A DNA stretch of 64,000 bases, from NCBI GenBank assembly GCA_014529385.2, contig CM043959.1:48115928-48179927 (forward strand). Direction: 5' to 3'. This document shows, in pieces, positions 9,487 through 18,360 of this stretch (its first letter is position 1; each line of letters opens with the position of its first letter). The position numbers and the translations under genes are program-made. The DNA comes from Adiantum capillus-veneris. Its lineage: Eukaryota; Streptophyta; Polypodiopsida; Polypodiales; Pteridaceae. The notes beneath the pieces are model-generated. The model saw only the letters and a list, made by a program, of their open reading frames with translations. It was not told the origin of the DNA and ran no database searches.

Positions 9487-11487
9487 TCACTCCCCCGTGG
9501 TATAAGATTTAAAATGTTCAGGAGCCGTATGTAAGTCAGTAGGCTCTTGTCCTGACGGAGACCTTTCTTTTAGTTTTGCCTCCTTTTGTTGTTGTGCTAA
9601 CTCTTGGTTTTGACGTCTTCTTATAGTTCGACTCAATTTCGGCTCTGTAACCTCCAATTGAGCGAGGTCAATGGGTCGCGGGCTGCACCACATGACACTT
9701 TGGAGATGTTCACCCCAATTGTCTACTAGCTTTCGATGAGCATCACATGCCCCTAGATAGCTAAGCCATTCTGCAGTAGATCTTTCCTTGTTTATCCTAG
9801 CTCTCACATTTTCTCGATATCGTCGTCTCTTATATGACCTTTGTTTCTTGTTAAGGTTTTGATTTTGGTAAATGTTTGAACTCGACTCGCTTGATAGGTC
9901 TTCGCTTGTATCTTCTTCACTCTCATATAAATTACCATAGATGGTCATACTAGACCTTGAGTGTTCAGTTTCTATACTTGGCTCACTCGATGTTTCCTCA
10001 GGTTCTGAATCCATTTCTCCCTGAGATTCCATTTCTGATGTGTATTGGCCTGAAGCCTTTGAGGAATCATCGGTTTCACTCTCAAGTAGGTGTGCCTCTT
10101 TCTTATCATCGGATGTTACATGCGCTACACCTAACATGTTTACTGGTGCAATGTGTGGTATCTCTTCCCCATCTAGTGTTACCCAGGTTGTTCCTCTAGC
10201 TCCCCATGTATCTATAGTTTCCGCTAGGTGTACCCAATCGACATTGTCTGACTCAGCCATTCCGGGTAGGATATCCATATAAGGAGATTTCTCCCCAATA
10301 TCCGTGTCTTCGTTACACGTGTAACAATACTGTAATGGAGCTGCGTAAATTGTTGTGTCTGATCGATTATCAATGATGAATTTATTTCCTAGAGGATGCG
10401 TTCGACCACTTAAAAGATCAACTCGAATGACAGAGTCTTGGAACTGTAAGTAGACGTGGTTTTTGGACCAGTCATGCACCATTTTTGCTTCCCTCATGAA
10501 TGGACGCCCTAAGATCATCTCAAATGACATAGGATGCTTGGAAAAATCCATAACAATGAAAGTTTGCCTTACCTTGTGTTTCAAGACCTTGATTCTGAGA
10601 TCCTTTAGCATTCCAATAGGCGTAACAATAGATCCATTAGCCATTTTTACCACTACGCTTGTGGCTTCAAGGTGAGGTCGCCCCATAGACTCCCAACAAC
10701 TCTTTGTCACCATGCTAACTCTCGCACCACCGTCAAGGACCCCCTTTAGAGTTAATCCTTTAGTAGTGATTGGTAGAGTAGCATTAGATTCATCACCTTC
10801 AAAGTATTGCCCCAACTTGTTAACGGGTACTTCAATTACAGATTCATGTCCCGCTAGGTCAGATGGTGGTGCTAAATGTTCCTCATCATTCATTACCGAA
10901 TCAGGTTTGTTCATATGTGCAAACTGTGGTAATCCGGCCTGTAATTCTCCATTGAGGAAGGCTCGAAGAGCTGAGACTAGCTCGGGGTCTTTATATAGTT
11001 TGGACATGATGGTGGTTCTAACTTCTGAAGACATGAAATCCATCAATTTGGCAACATTTAATGGCATCTTCTGGGACGTAGGACCCTGACAAGAGAATGG
11101 TGAAGATGGAATCTCCACTTCCTCAAGGGGGTTGGGCATTCCCTCACCAAACATTCTCTCTAGTAGGAAAGGTGTGTGTCCACTTTCAGATGTCCTACCC
11201 TCACTCTCTTCCCGAATGATACTAGGTATAGCTAACGGCCTGTAGTTCTTGTGAGGTTGAGCTTGTGTGGGAAACACTGTGTCCGACATCTGGATATGTT
11301 TGGGTCCAGGTTCTAATGTTCGTTGAGTTTCTTCCACCAAACCCCTCAGTTGTTGGACTCGTTCAATTTCCACTATTGGGTTTGGATAGGTTCCAATCTT
11401 TCTCTTGCAATCCTCATTTTTTGTCTCTCGTGGCTTATCTTGGGGGTTCGCAACTGGGTGGTTTAACCTTGAATACTCTTTTAGTGT
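9487..11487 (-). CDS. element A protease region
   Basis: Middle section of the A polyprotein, same frame as gag (ends at TGA 11490-11488) and pol (begins after TGA 9489-9487). Numbered from 11373, the retropepsin-like domain spans about residues 185-310: GVLDGGARVSMV (Asp214, DGGA in place of the common DTGA/DSGA) and EMILGRPFM (285-293). After it comes a Ser/Glu-rich acidic stretch (about 410-480), then a basic segment (SYKRRRYREN) and a Gln/Lys-rich end. The same DGGA box is seen in B1 and D, so it is the family norm here and not a private mutation. The first 38 codons (11487-11374) are open but lack an ATG. Activity is uncertain because the Thr/Ser of the motif is absent. Confidence 0.8.
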   Translation of the reverse strand, partial: TLKEYSRLNHPVANPQDKPRETKNEDCKRKIGTYPNPIVEIERVQQLRGLVEETQRTLEPGPKHIQMSDTVFPTQAQPHKNYRPLAIPSIIREESEGRTSESGHTPFLLERMFGEGMPNPLEEVEIPSSPFSCQGPTSQKMPLNVAKLMDFMSSEVRTTIMSKLYKDPELVSALRAFLNGELQAGLPQFAHMNKPDSVMNDEEHLAPPSDLAGHESVIEVPVNKLGQYFEGDESNATLPITTKGLTLKGVLDGGARVSMVTKSCWESMGRPHLEATSVVVKMANGSIVTPIGMLKDLRIKVLKHKVRQTFIVMDFSKHPMSFEMILGRPFMREAKMVHDWSKNHVYLQFQDSVIRVDLLSGRTHPLGNKFIIDNRSDTTIYAAPLQYCYTCNEDTDIGEKSPYMDILPGMAESDNVDWVHLAETIDTWGARGTTWVTLDGEEIPHIAPVNMLGVAHVTSDDKKEAHLLESETDDSSKASGQYTSEMESQGEMDSEPEETSSEPSIETEHSRSSMTIYGNLYESEEDTSEDLSSESSSNIYQNQNLNKKQRSYKRRRYRENVRARINKERSTAEWLSYLGACDAHRKLVDNWGEHLQSVMWCSPRPIDLAQLEVTEPKLSRTIRRRQNQELAQQQKEAKLKERSPSGQEPTDLHTAPEHFKSYTTGE

Positions 11488-14400
11488 TCATCGTAATTCC
11501 CTCTCGTGATCCTCCTCACTGGCTTTTTCCTTTGTAGTAATAGTTTTGGTCTCCGTGGTCTCTATCGAGTCTGAGTCATCCTCAGGGTCATTCATATACA
11601 CGGGATCCTCTCCTGTCCCTATGTTAGTCTTTGAACTAGGTTTTGAGCTAGAAGCATTAAGGGATTTATTTCTTTGTGTTTTCTTCTTTCTCGCTCGGCC
11701 AATGGATGCAGCATACCTCTCTTCGAGGATGTAATTTTTCTTTTGGAGCATCGACCGTGTGAGTGCATTCACTGGTGTTATGTTTATAGTTGGTGGTGTC
11801 CCATCAACAATCTCTATTATGTTCAATGGTGTGATTTTCGGTGCGTTTGGGTTGTTAGGACACTTTGCGATCAAATGATCTATGCCACAACGATTACAAG
11901 TGAGTATTGTCATTGCCAATGCACTCCCTTGACTTGTTTGCATTAGTGTGGCATTCTTTTGCATTCTAATGGGGCACTCAGCTACTCGATGTGGTCCACC
12001 ACATTCGTAGCACTGAAGAGGTGGTCTCTTGGTAAAACTATTAATGTTTTGGCCTCTTGCTGCTAGCGCAGTAGCTTGATATACCGGTTTGATTTGTCCC
12101 CAATGGTCTTCCATATAGTACATGGGACACTCCTCACGCATGTCGACTCCATAGGTGATACTAGAGTCTATGTCCTCTTCGCAATCTACATAAGTACTAG
12201 ATGACTCGCAACCTATTTGGTTCATAGGTGTAACTCTTGGATGAGGGGGTTGCGGTCCTAGCACTGGAGGTGGCAATGGTGTGGTTTGGACCACATTTTG
12301 GGTTCTAGGGACCATGTGCTGTAATGGCAACTGTTGCTCCATGGGTGGGGTAGGCATCAATGCAGGAACTCGAGGTGAGTCTGCCCAAGCTATAGGCGGT
12401 CTATTTTCCATGATGCGTTTAAGAATTAGGCAATCCTTCACTTGATGGCCATACCTACCACACGCGTTACAAGTCCCATTAAACTTTACTCTGACAGTAG
12501 GGCATTCACTCGTAGTATGTGGGCTCAAGCAAATTGAGCACCATTCTTGCTCCCTTCTTGGATACATATGAGTGTTTTGTGGAGCACGATTACCCCTAAG
12601 GCTTTCTTGGATGGCCTTGGTGAGATCTGCCAAAGTCATCTCAGATATCGTTTGCTCTTTCACGATTGGCTTTATCTTCATTGGCTCATGCCCTGACGCT
12701 TGCGAGCTACTAGACTTTGGCTTGGCAGACACTCTTTCTCCTGCAATCATTAAATTATCCTCCAATTGGATTGCATTCATGGTGACTGCTTCCCAAGTAG
12801 TGATACCTCTAATGACTAGGCCATTATAGATACTTTCATGTCGTAGTCCCCTAATGAATCTATCGAGCAATTGGTTGTTGTTGAATCGCTCATTTGGATT
12901 GCATCGAGAATTCAAATTCTTTAGGCGACTAATGAAGTCTCTCACGGATTCACCTTCTTCTCGTTGGGCTTTCTGGAGCTGAGAGGCTACACCCCAAAGT
13001 ACTCCCTCTCGTATGTGCTCTTTCAAGAACAATCTCCTAAGAGTAGAGTAGATCGTTTTCTCTTCTACTCTTAAGGTTCTATACCAATCTCCAGCCTTTC
13101 CGCTTAGGGTCAAACTCAAAGCCTTACACTTATGTAGCTCATTGTGCTCTTCCAAGGAATCGCACACATGTTCAAAGACTTCCATATGCTTTCTAGCATC
13201 TCCGTCTCCACTAAATTTTTGTGTGAGCTTAGCTACTTGAACTGCCTTGCTCCTAGGCTCTCTATCAGGTGCACTAGGCATGTTTTCCGCAATAGAGCAA
13301 CCGATAGTTTGAGAAAATGCTACCAAATCTCCTATTTGAGCAGGTACAATGGGTGTATGTGCTCCTGGAACCACATGTGAGATGGAAGTTGTCCTTGGCC
13401 TTGGCATACGCGCGGCTCTTGGGTCCCATATTTCGTATGGTGGTGTACCAGACGGTGGTCCAAAGTTTACAGACGTGGCCCTAGGCATAGGGGGTGCCTG
13501 ATATGGCATGTTATTATTAAATGGCATGGCTCCACTTGTATAAGAGCTTGGATAATGCCATTGTGGATTGTAAGCTCTTGGAATAATCGGAGGTGTAGGA
13601 GCTACATGAGACTGAGGTACGACAGGTGCACATGATTGATACATACATGTAGGTATAGTTGGGGGAAATGTGCTACTAGGCATCGGTGCAGTGTTAACAA
13701 ATGAACTCCATGGTGTATTTCTTGTCATGCTCACCACTGGGATATGCATGGTAGCCGCAGTGTCATTAAGAGAAAGATGAGCTAGATCTGGGAAGGTAAA
13801 GCTGCCACTTGTGGGCTCAGATTGTACTGAGGCTCCTGGCGAAACAACATATGGAGGATCAATGGGGCTCATTGAGGGAGTCTCCATTTGTGATAGGGTT
13901 GGTTGGTTGGCCTTTCCCGTATCCAAGAATCTCATTAGGCTTGTTGAAGGCATGTTGATCCCTGTGTTCTGTCTTTCTAACTCGACAATCCTATGGAGGA
14001 CATCACAGACTTTCGGTTGTTGTTCATCTATGCTAGTAGCACCCGATGGGGATTGTAGAACATCTAACCAACCCACATGATAGGTGTGTCCTGTGTACCG
14101 ATCAGTTAAAGCTTCTTCTTGTAGGTCATACTCCCAATTTTTGTTTAGGAATATCCCATCTAGGCCTGGCGTGCTGGAGGTTTCCCTTGAAGTGGAAGCA
14201 TTATTCCTCCCAATAGCTTGCCCCTCCGTGACTGCTACCTTGGGAGTACTCGGTTGCTCGGCTGGCATGATTGTTGTCATAGGAGCCTTTGCTTTCAGGG
14301 CTCGACTTTGTTCTAGCCTTCGTAGGTTCTCAATTTCCCTCTCCCTTGTTGCTTGCATATAGCGTTCGATCTCTTGTACTTCGGCAAGACTCCTACCATC

Positions 14401-14907
14401 GGGTAGTAAAACCTCAGAGGGAGATAGTCCTAAAGGATCAGGAGGTGCAGTGGATGGAACATTCACATGCACACTCTCAAGAAGCATAGGGTCTATTTTA
14501 GGTATGAATGACGAATTTACTTCCCCACTCCCTTCATTTATTTCATTAACCGCATGTTCGGAGCGAGTAGCTCTACTAAGGGTCTCTTTTAAGCGGCTAA
14601 ACACGCTGGACCCGGGCCGTGGGCCCATGGCATGCATGTCTTGACTTGAACTATCAGGGTTTGGTGTAGGATACCCCTCCATGACTTCGTAGTCAGAGGA
14701 AGAATCACTAGAGGCGATATGAGGATCTTGGGTCGCGCTACCTTGAGTCCCGGCCGAAGGTCCAGAACCTAGGGTGGAGGAATAATGGGTGCCAGCGTAA
14801 ATGGAGGCACTACCAATATGCTCGTGCTCTAACACTCGTCCAGAGCGTAGGTTCATATGACTTGGATCCCCTAGAAGTGTCAGTGAGGGCCCGTGAAGGC
14901 TGCTCAC
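11488..14907 (-). CDS. element A gag, 1139 codons
   Basis: Starts at ATG 14907. MNLRSGR lies 17 residues inside, similar to starts of other plant gag proteins. The N-terminal half (1-550) is low complexity, rich in Ser, Pro, Thr and Met. A Retrotrans_gag-type capsid region lies at about 555-700 (KFSGDGDARKHMEVFEH, GKAGDWYRTL, ESVRDFISRLKNL). Four zinc knuckles follow: CSICLSPHTTSEC (near 790), CNACGRYGHQVKDC (near 820), CYECGGPHRVAEC (near 967) and CNRCGIDHLIAKC (near 1005). Three of the four have C-x2-C-x3-H-x4-C spacing, one residue shorter than the usual knuckle. The ORF is unusually long for a gag alone. It ends at TGA 11490-11488, with the frame open beyond it. Element C keeps the last two knuckles (40282-40878). 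Confidence 0.9.
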   Translation of the reverse strand: MSSLHGPSLTLLGDPSHMNLRSGRVLEHEHIGSASIYAGTHYSSTLGSGPSAGTQGSATQDPHIASSDSSSDYEVMEGYPTPNPDSSSQDMHAMGPRPGSSVFSRLKETLSRATRSEHAVNEINEGSGEVNSSFIPKIDPMLLESVHVNVPSTAPPDPLGLSPSEVLLPDGRSLAEVQEIERYMQATREREIENLRRLEQSRALKAKAPMTTIMPAEQPSTPKVAVTEGQAIGRNNASTSRETSSTPGLDGIFLNKNWEYDLQEEALTDRYTGHTYHVGWLDVLQSPSGATSIDEQQPKVCDVLHRIVELERQNTGINMPSTSLMRFLDTGKANQPTLSQMETPSMSPIDPPYVVSPGASVQSEPTSGSFTFPDLAHLSLNDTAATMHIPVVSMTRNTPWSSFVNTAPMPSSTFPPTIPTCMYQSCAPVVPQSHVAPTPPIIPRAYNPQWHYPSSYTSGAMPFNNNMPYQAPPMPRATSVNFGPPSGTPPYEIWDPRAARMPRPRTTSISHVVPGAHTPIVPAQIGDLVAFSQTIGCSIAENMPSAPDREPRSKAVQVAKLTQKFSGDGDARKHMEVFEHVCDSLEEHNELHKCKALSLTLSGKAGDWYRTLRVEEKTIYSTLRRLFLKEHIREGVLWGVASQLQKAQREEGESVRDFISRLKNLNSRCNPNERFNNNQLLDRFIRGLRHESIYNGLVIRGITTWEAVTMNAIQLEDNLMIAGERVSAKPKSSSSQASGHEPMKIKPIVKEQTISEMTLADLTKAIQESLRGNRAPQNTHMYPRREQEWCSICLSPHTTSECPTVRVKFNGTCNACGRYGHQVKDCLILKRIMENRPPIAWADSPRVPALMPTPPMEQQLPLQHMVPRTQNVVQTTPLPPPVLGPQPPHPRVTPMNQIGCESSSTYVDCEEDIDSSITYGVDMREECPMYYMEDHWGQIKPVYQATALAARGQNINSFTKRPPLQCYECGGPHRVAECPIRMQKNATLMQTSQGSALAMTILTCNRCGIDHLIAKCPNNPNAPKITPLNIIEIVDGTPPTINITPVNALTRSMLQKKNYILEERYAASIGRARKKKTQRNKSLNASSSKPSSKTNIGTGEDPVYMNDPEDDSDSIETTETKTITTKEKASEEDHERELR

Positions 14908-15895
14908 CTAGTAATTTTGGGTGTTTTGCAACCCAAGTCTTTTCTTATTTATTTATTTTTTGATTTTTTGGTCCTTTTTTTCTGACCCAGCTATAGAATA
15001 GAACGTATGATAGCTCAAAACGAGCGTCTCGGTCAGAGGGACGTGCCGTGCTTTACAGCCCTCCGTTTGGTCACTTTATTCCCTCGGAATCCCTAAAACC
15101 GTCAATTTCTAGTAGGGAACTAGGCCCAAATTAGAAAGTCTAAGGGTGCAAGTGGGAAGAGAAGGGAGGAGAGTGGAGGACTTGCCCCACATGCTCTCAT
15201 TCCCTCTTGAGGGGGTAGGATATATATATAAGAGTGAGTCTAGTATATATCATAGGACTGAGGACTGAGGCCTGGGCTTGGGCTTGGGCTTGGGGAAATG
15301 ATCCCGATCTCCATCAAAATTTTAGTGTAGCTGCCCAGTCACTCACGCTTAAATATTTTCGTTGGTTTTTTTTTTTTTGGGCGCGCGCGGTTTTGGTGAC
15401 CCTTTCTTGGCCTCACACACTATCACCTACCTAATCTCCTAGTCAACAGCTCACAGACAGCTCACTACCTTATCTACTTCCTAACAGTGCTACTAACCAC
15501 TAACTAATCTACTAACTAATCTGTTAACCACTCTCCTAACTGCTTGCTGACAGTGGGCTAACTATCCACCTACTTCCTCTCTCGCTACCTTACTATGCAA
15601 AGACTGTGTGCAGGCAAACCTTGACAGAAAACTGTGTACAGACTGTGTGCAAGCACAAATTGCTAATTGCCTTCCTACTTATTCATTCACAGCAAACAAG
15701 CTAACGACTACTAATTGTGCAAACACTGTGTGCAAACATAAAACACAACATTATGCAGAAATCACAGAACTTGCAGACAATACAGAAATTAACAACTTGC
15801 AGAAAAACAACTCATTCCTCTTCCTCTTCCTCTTCTTTCCTACTACAAACAACTCATAGGAGAAGCACAAAGTGCCTCTTGGGCTTAGTGCAGGG
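14908..15895 (-). other. element A leader (5' untranslated region)
   Basis: Region between PBS and gag ATG on the minus strand. It contains short GGGCTT repeats (15278-15296), a GCGCGCGCG run near 15382 and several CTAAC/CTAAT strings. No gene is seen. It would hold the packaging signal in a working element, but none can be pointed to. Confidence 0.6.
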
Positions 15896-15917
15896 CGATT
15901 CCCCGGCAGCGGCGCCA
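15896..15917 (-). promoter_or_regulatory. element A primer binding site, tRNA-Asp type
   Basis: Minus strand TGGCGCCGCTGCCGGGGA, then ATCG. It is complementary to the 3' end of plant tRNA-Asp as I recall it (CCGGCAACGGCGCCA) with one mismatch in the first 18 bases. It sits 4 bases after the 5' LTR end (CACA-TTTT). Athila-type elements use the same tRNA. Confidence 0.82.
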
Positions 15918-15921
15918 AAAA

Positions 15922-16172
15922 TGTGCGCTCCTTGCTACACTGTCGATGCAAGGGACTTGTCGATACACCGTGTGCGAGCCACAAATGGCTCCAAGCACAC
16001 AACAAGACTAATCTAGCAAGCTCAAGAGAGTAAAGGGTGTGTCACTCACCGCTCTACGCTCGCCTTCGTGGTGGATTCCTCACCGCGATGAAGAAGAAGC
16101 TGCAGTAGTGCCACGCTCAACCGCTTCGCAGCCGTCGTGCCTTCGTAACGCTCGATCGCACACACACTCTCC

Positions 16173-16210
<38 letters not shown>

Positions 16211-16526
16211 TACACACACACACAAGGAGGTGAAGAAGAAGAAGATGGAGATGGAGATGGAGCAAGAGCACTCTTCTATTGCACAAATGAGAGAATGAGT
16301 GAATTTTAGGTTTAGTTGGCTTTTATATGAGCTCACCCCATTCACACTTGGGCGCCCATGCTTAGCCAACTAATCCCTTGAATGTCCCGGTTAGAGTGCG
16401 CCTCTCATCGGCGATCACTCTTACCCTTTTCCTATTGGTCCGACAAGCCCGGTACCTGACTCTACCAAATACATAATACACATACATCGTAGGTGATGGG
16501 GTGTCCGTGATCCGTGAGGGTTAACA
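15922..16526 (-). repeat. element A 5' LTR, 605 bp
   Basis: On the plus strand it runs from TGTGCGCTCC to GGGTTAACA, so it has TG...CA ends, with the PBS next to one end and the TSD next to the other. U3 is about 190 bases, then the TATA box, then a long R/U5 with a (CT)n/(CA)n microsatellite and GAAGAAGAAG-rich sequence. The 3' copy (2938-3353) lacks 172 bases at the U3 end. Confidence 0.88.
16318..16330 (-). promoter_or_regulatory. TATA box of the element A 5' LTR
   Basis: Minus strand TCATATAAAAGCC, about 195 bases inside the LTR, kept in both LTR copies (other copy 3317-3329). It is the likely start signal for element transcription. Confidence 0.6.
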
Positions 16527-16531
16527 GTTTG
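16527..16531. repeat. target-site duplication of element A, right copy
   Basis: GTTTG directly after the LTR end GTTAACA, identical to 2933-2937. Confidence 0.9.
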
Positions 16532-16840
16532 ATTAGCATAATCGTGAACAACTTGTGCCGTTCTCAACCATGGGCACCCTAGTAGCATTCCATATGCCCC
16601 TTGCACATTAAGAACTAGAAAACTACTCTTGAACTTCTCCTTGCCCACTCGTATCGACAGATTTTCGATCATCCCAGTAGCTTGCACGACTCGATGATTT
16701 GCCAATCTGCACTTTGAAAGGTGTTGGCTTCAAATTGGTAATGTCCATCCTCTACTGAAGATGTACTCCCATGATATTTACTCATGCTCCTCCATCCAAG
16801 ATGACACTCGAAAGTGGTTCCCATTGTTTCCGAGATTTGT
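16527..16840 (-). pseudogene. B1 protease, N-terminal part
   Basis: Retropepsin-like domain of B1 upstream of the element A insertion. The active-site box reads LDGGA (near 16795-16805) and is followed at once by a TGA. Further on there is MIENLSIRVGKEKFKSSF and the second block GMLLGCPWLRTA (Cys where Arg is usual). The reading continues to HDYANQT at 16531 and resumes at 2937. It has at least two in-frame stops and is not functional. Confidence 0.8.
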
Positions 16841-18290
16841 AAATTCTATTTGAATTACCGGCACTTCATCATCTCCGACAGCCGTCAAGTCAACTGTCCT
16901 GGCCTCCGCCTCAGCCTTCCTTCACTGTTTGATAAAATTCGCTGCTTTAGGCAAAGTTCTTCTGATGTCTTCCAATTCCATAGTGAGATTCTGTATTCTA
17001 TCATAGATTTTGACATGAATTTTCTCTTTCTCCTGGTCAGACTGGTTGTCGAAGCTTGAAGAACTGGTCATATCTTCACAATGCCATTCCTTCATTGTAG
17101 TGCTTCCAGCTCCTCTATCAACTCCCAATTCTTCAATCATCCCTTGTACTGCATCCATCATGGTCTCATGTATGCTGAGCTTTGACTGATCTCTCTCAGT
17201 AGATTGGGTTGGTATCTTTTGAATGACTCGTGCTTCAGAACTTTCTGGCTACTCTGGCATCTTCTTGGCTAAATCCTCCATGATTTTCGCCGCTAGTTCT
17301 CTCTGGTCCTGCCATTCATCAACCACCTTCTCTTTACCCTTGGCCTTCCATACCTCTCTCTCTCTTCATCAACCACCTTCTCTTTACCCTTGGCCTTCCA
17401 TACCTCTCTCTCCATTCATCAACCACCTTCTCTTTACCCTTGGCCTTCCATACCTCTCTCTCTCAGAATTGCTGAAAACTTTGCTTGAATCAGAGTTATC
17501 CGTAGAATAACTGCTACTACTAGATCTCCTCTTCTTATGACCTTTTTCCTTCTTAGCCTGTTGTTCCAGCTTCAGGGCTTGCTACACCAAATCATTGAAT
17601 TTGTTCATCGGTGCTAGCACCTCCTGCTCCCTGAGCTTCTTGCTGCGAAATCCATTCAAGAACCATGCTCGCAGTCGCGCAACTGCCTTGTCAGCTCCTT
17701 GATTTTTTCAACATAGCTTCGGACTGATAATTTCCTCGGCTTAATCTTATCCAGCTCACAAAGAATATCCTCATCACCTCTGTTTTTGGAATATTCCAGT
17801 CTAAAAGCTTTCAGTAGTTTATTACAGGATCTAAGTTGACAAGCCGGGTAATGGTAGTATCACTTTTGCGCTGCCTCCTTCAGTGTTTGGGGAAAGTATT
17901 CACCCCAGTCATCCTCACCAATATTTTTGAGCTCTGCATACTACTCAAAAGCTTGGATGTGAACATCCGAATCATCCTTCTTGCCTCCTTTGAATACTAG
18001 AAAAGATATTTTCAACGAGGATGTGTAATCATGTTGATCACCCTTGGTCCTTCCGCTTCTCATCTTAGAGTCTGAACGTCACTTTGGAGTTTTCTTATAG
18101 TTGTCAGTATCTGCATCCCAATTAATATCTGCTTCTGTCTCCATCTCACTGTCCTTCCTGGCCTTTCTACCGGAAGTGTGGCAACTTATTTTACTACCTT
18201 TGGCGCCCTCATCCCCCTTCTTGGACCGAGAACTTTTAGCCTTGCGTGCTTCCCTTTCTACCCGTCTGCATCTGGATTGACTGGAATGTT
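16841..18290 (-). pseudogene. B1 gag, broken and rearranged
   Basis: Gag remnant of B1. The capsid-like region (about 18060-17650) reads KISFLVFKGGKKDDSDVH, EDDWGEYFPQTLKEAAQK and ACQLRSCNKLLKAFRLEYS with several stops. A Ser-rich basic stretch (KKRRSSSSS) near 17530 matches B2. The zinc-knuckle block present in B2 is missing: the sequence jumps from the Ser-rich stretch to a 50-bp unit present three times (17315-17464). The last section (17161-16922) is an acidic linker (MMDAVQGMIEELGVD) shared with B2. Confidence 0.75.
17315..17464. repeat. 50-bp tandem triplication in B1 gag
   Basis: Three copies starting at 17315, 17365 and 17415, each beginning TTCATCAACCACCTTC. They are almost identical. 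On the minus strand each encodes a KAKGKEKVVDEW-like stretch that is present once in B2. Confidence 0.92.
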
Positions 18291-18360
18291 GTGAGTCCTA
18301 CGCCTCATCAGCCTGACTATGCTTCTCTTGAGCCTCAGTGTGTCAGTCACCAGCTCATTC

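Larger units (their letters stand above)
2938..16526 (-). mobile_element. Ty3/gypsy element A, nearly full length
   Basis: A 13.6-kb LTR retrotransposon on the minus strand. From its 5' end: LTR (16526-15922), tRNA-Asp-like PBS (15917-15896), leader (15895-14908), then a single reading frame for gag, protease, RT, RNase H, integrase, a second retropepsin-like domain and a tail (14907-5395), a non-coding or accessory 3' region (5394-3354), and a 3' LTR shortened on its U3 side (3353-2938). The 5-bp TSD GTTTG flanks it inside the B1 protease. The frame is cut only by TGA 11490-11488, TGA 9489-9487, TAA 6588-6586 and TGA 5787-5785. There is no chromodomain, so it is not a typical chromovirus; I do not assign a clade. 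Element C is a decayed relative. Confidence 0.92.
283..18290 (-). mobile_element. Ty3/gypsy element B1, decayed, split by element A
   Basis: The minus strand reads gag (about 18290-17170), a gag-protease linker (17161-16841), protease (16840-16527), then, after the inserted element A (2938-16526), the rest of protease, RT, RNase H and integrase down to 283. The order gag-PR-RT-RH-IN is the Ty3/gypsy order. The protease frame runs on exactly across the insertion once one copy of the 5-bp duplication is ignored, which proves both flanks are one element. No LTR is seen at either end: the 3' end is cut inside the integrase core near 290, and the 5' end meets element B2 head to head near 18300. 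The frame is broken by many stops and shifts. B2 (18340-26561) is a sister copy. Confidence 0.85.

Noticed and set aside
10040-10282. Plus-strand ORFs across element A (for example 10040-10282, 11265-11537, 13811-14362)
   Set aside because: Antisense shadows of gag, protease and pol; no independent motifs.
5785-11490. RNA editing as the explanation for the in-frame TGA/TAA codons
   Set aside because: U-to-C editing of stops is known from plant organelles, but these are nuclear-type retrotransposons; CpG decay or readthrough is simpler.
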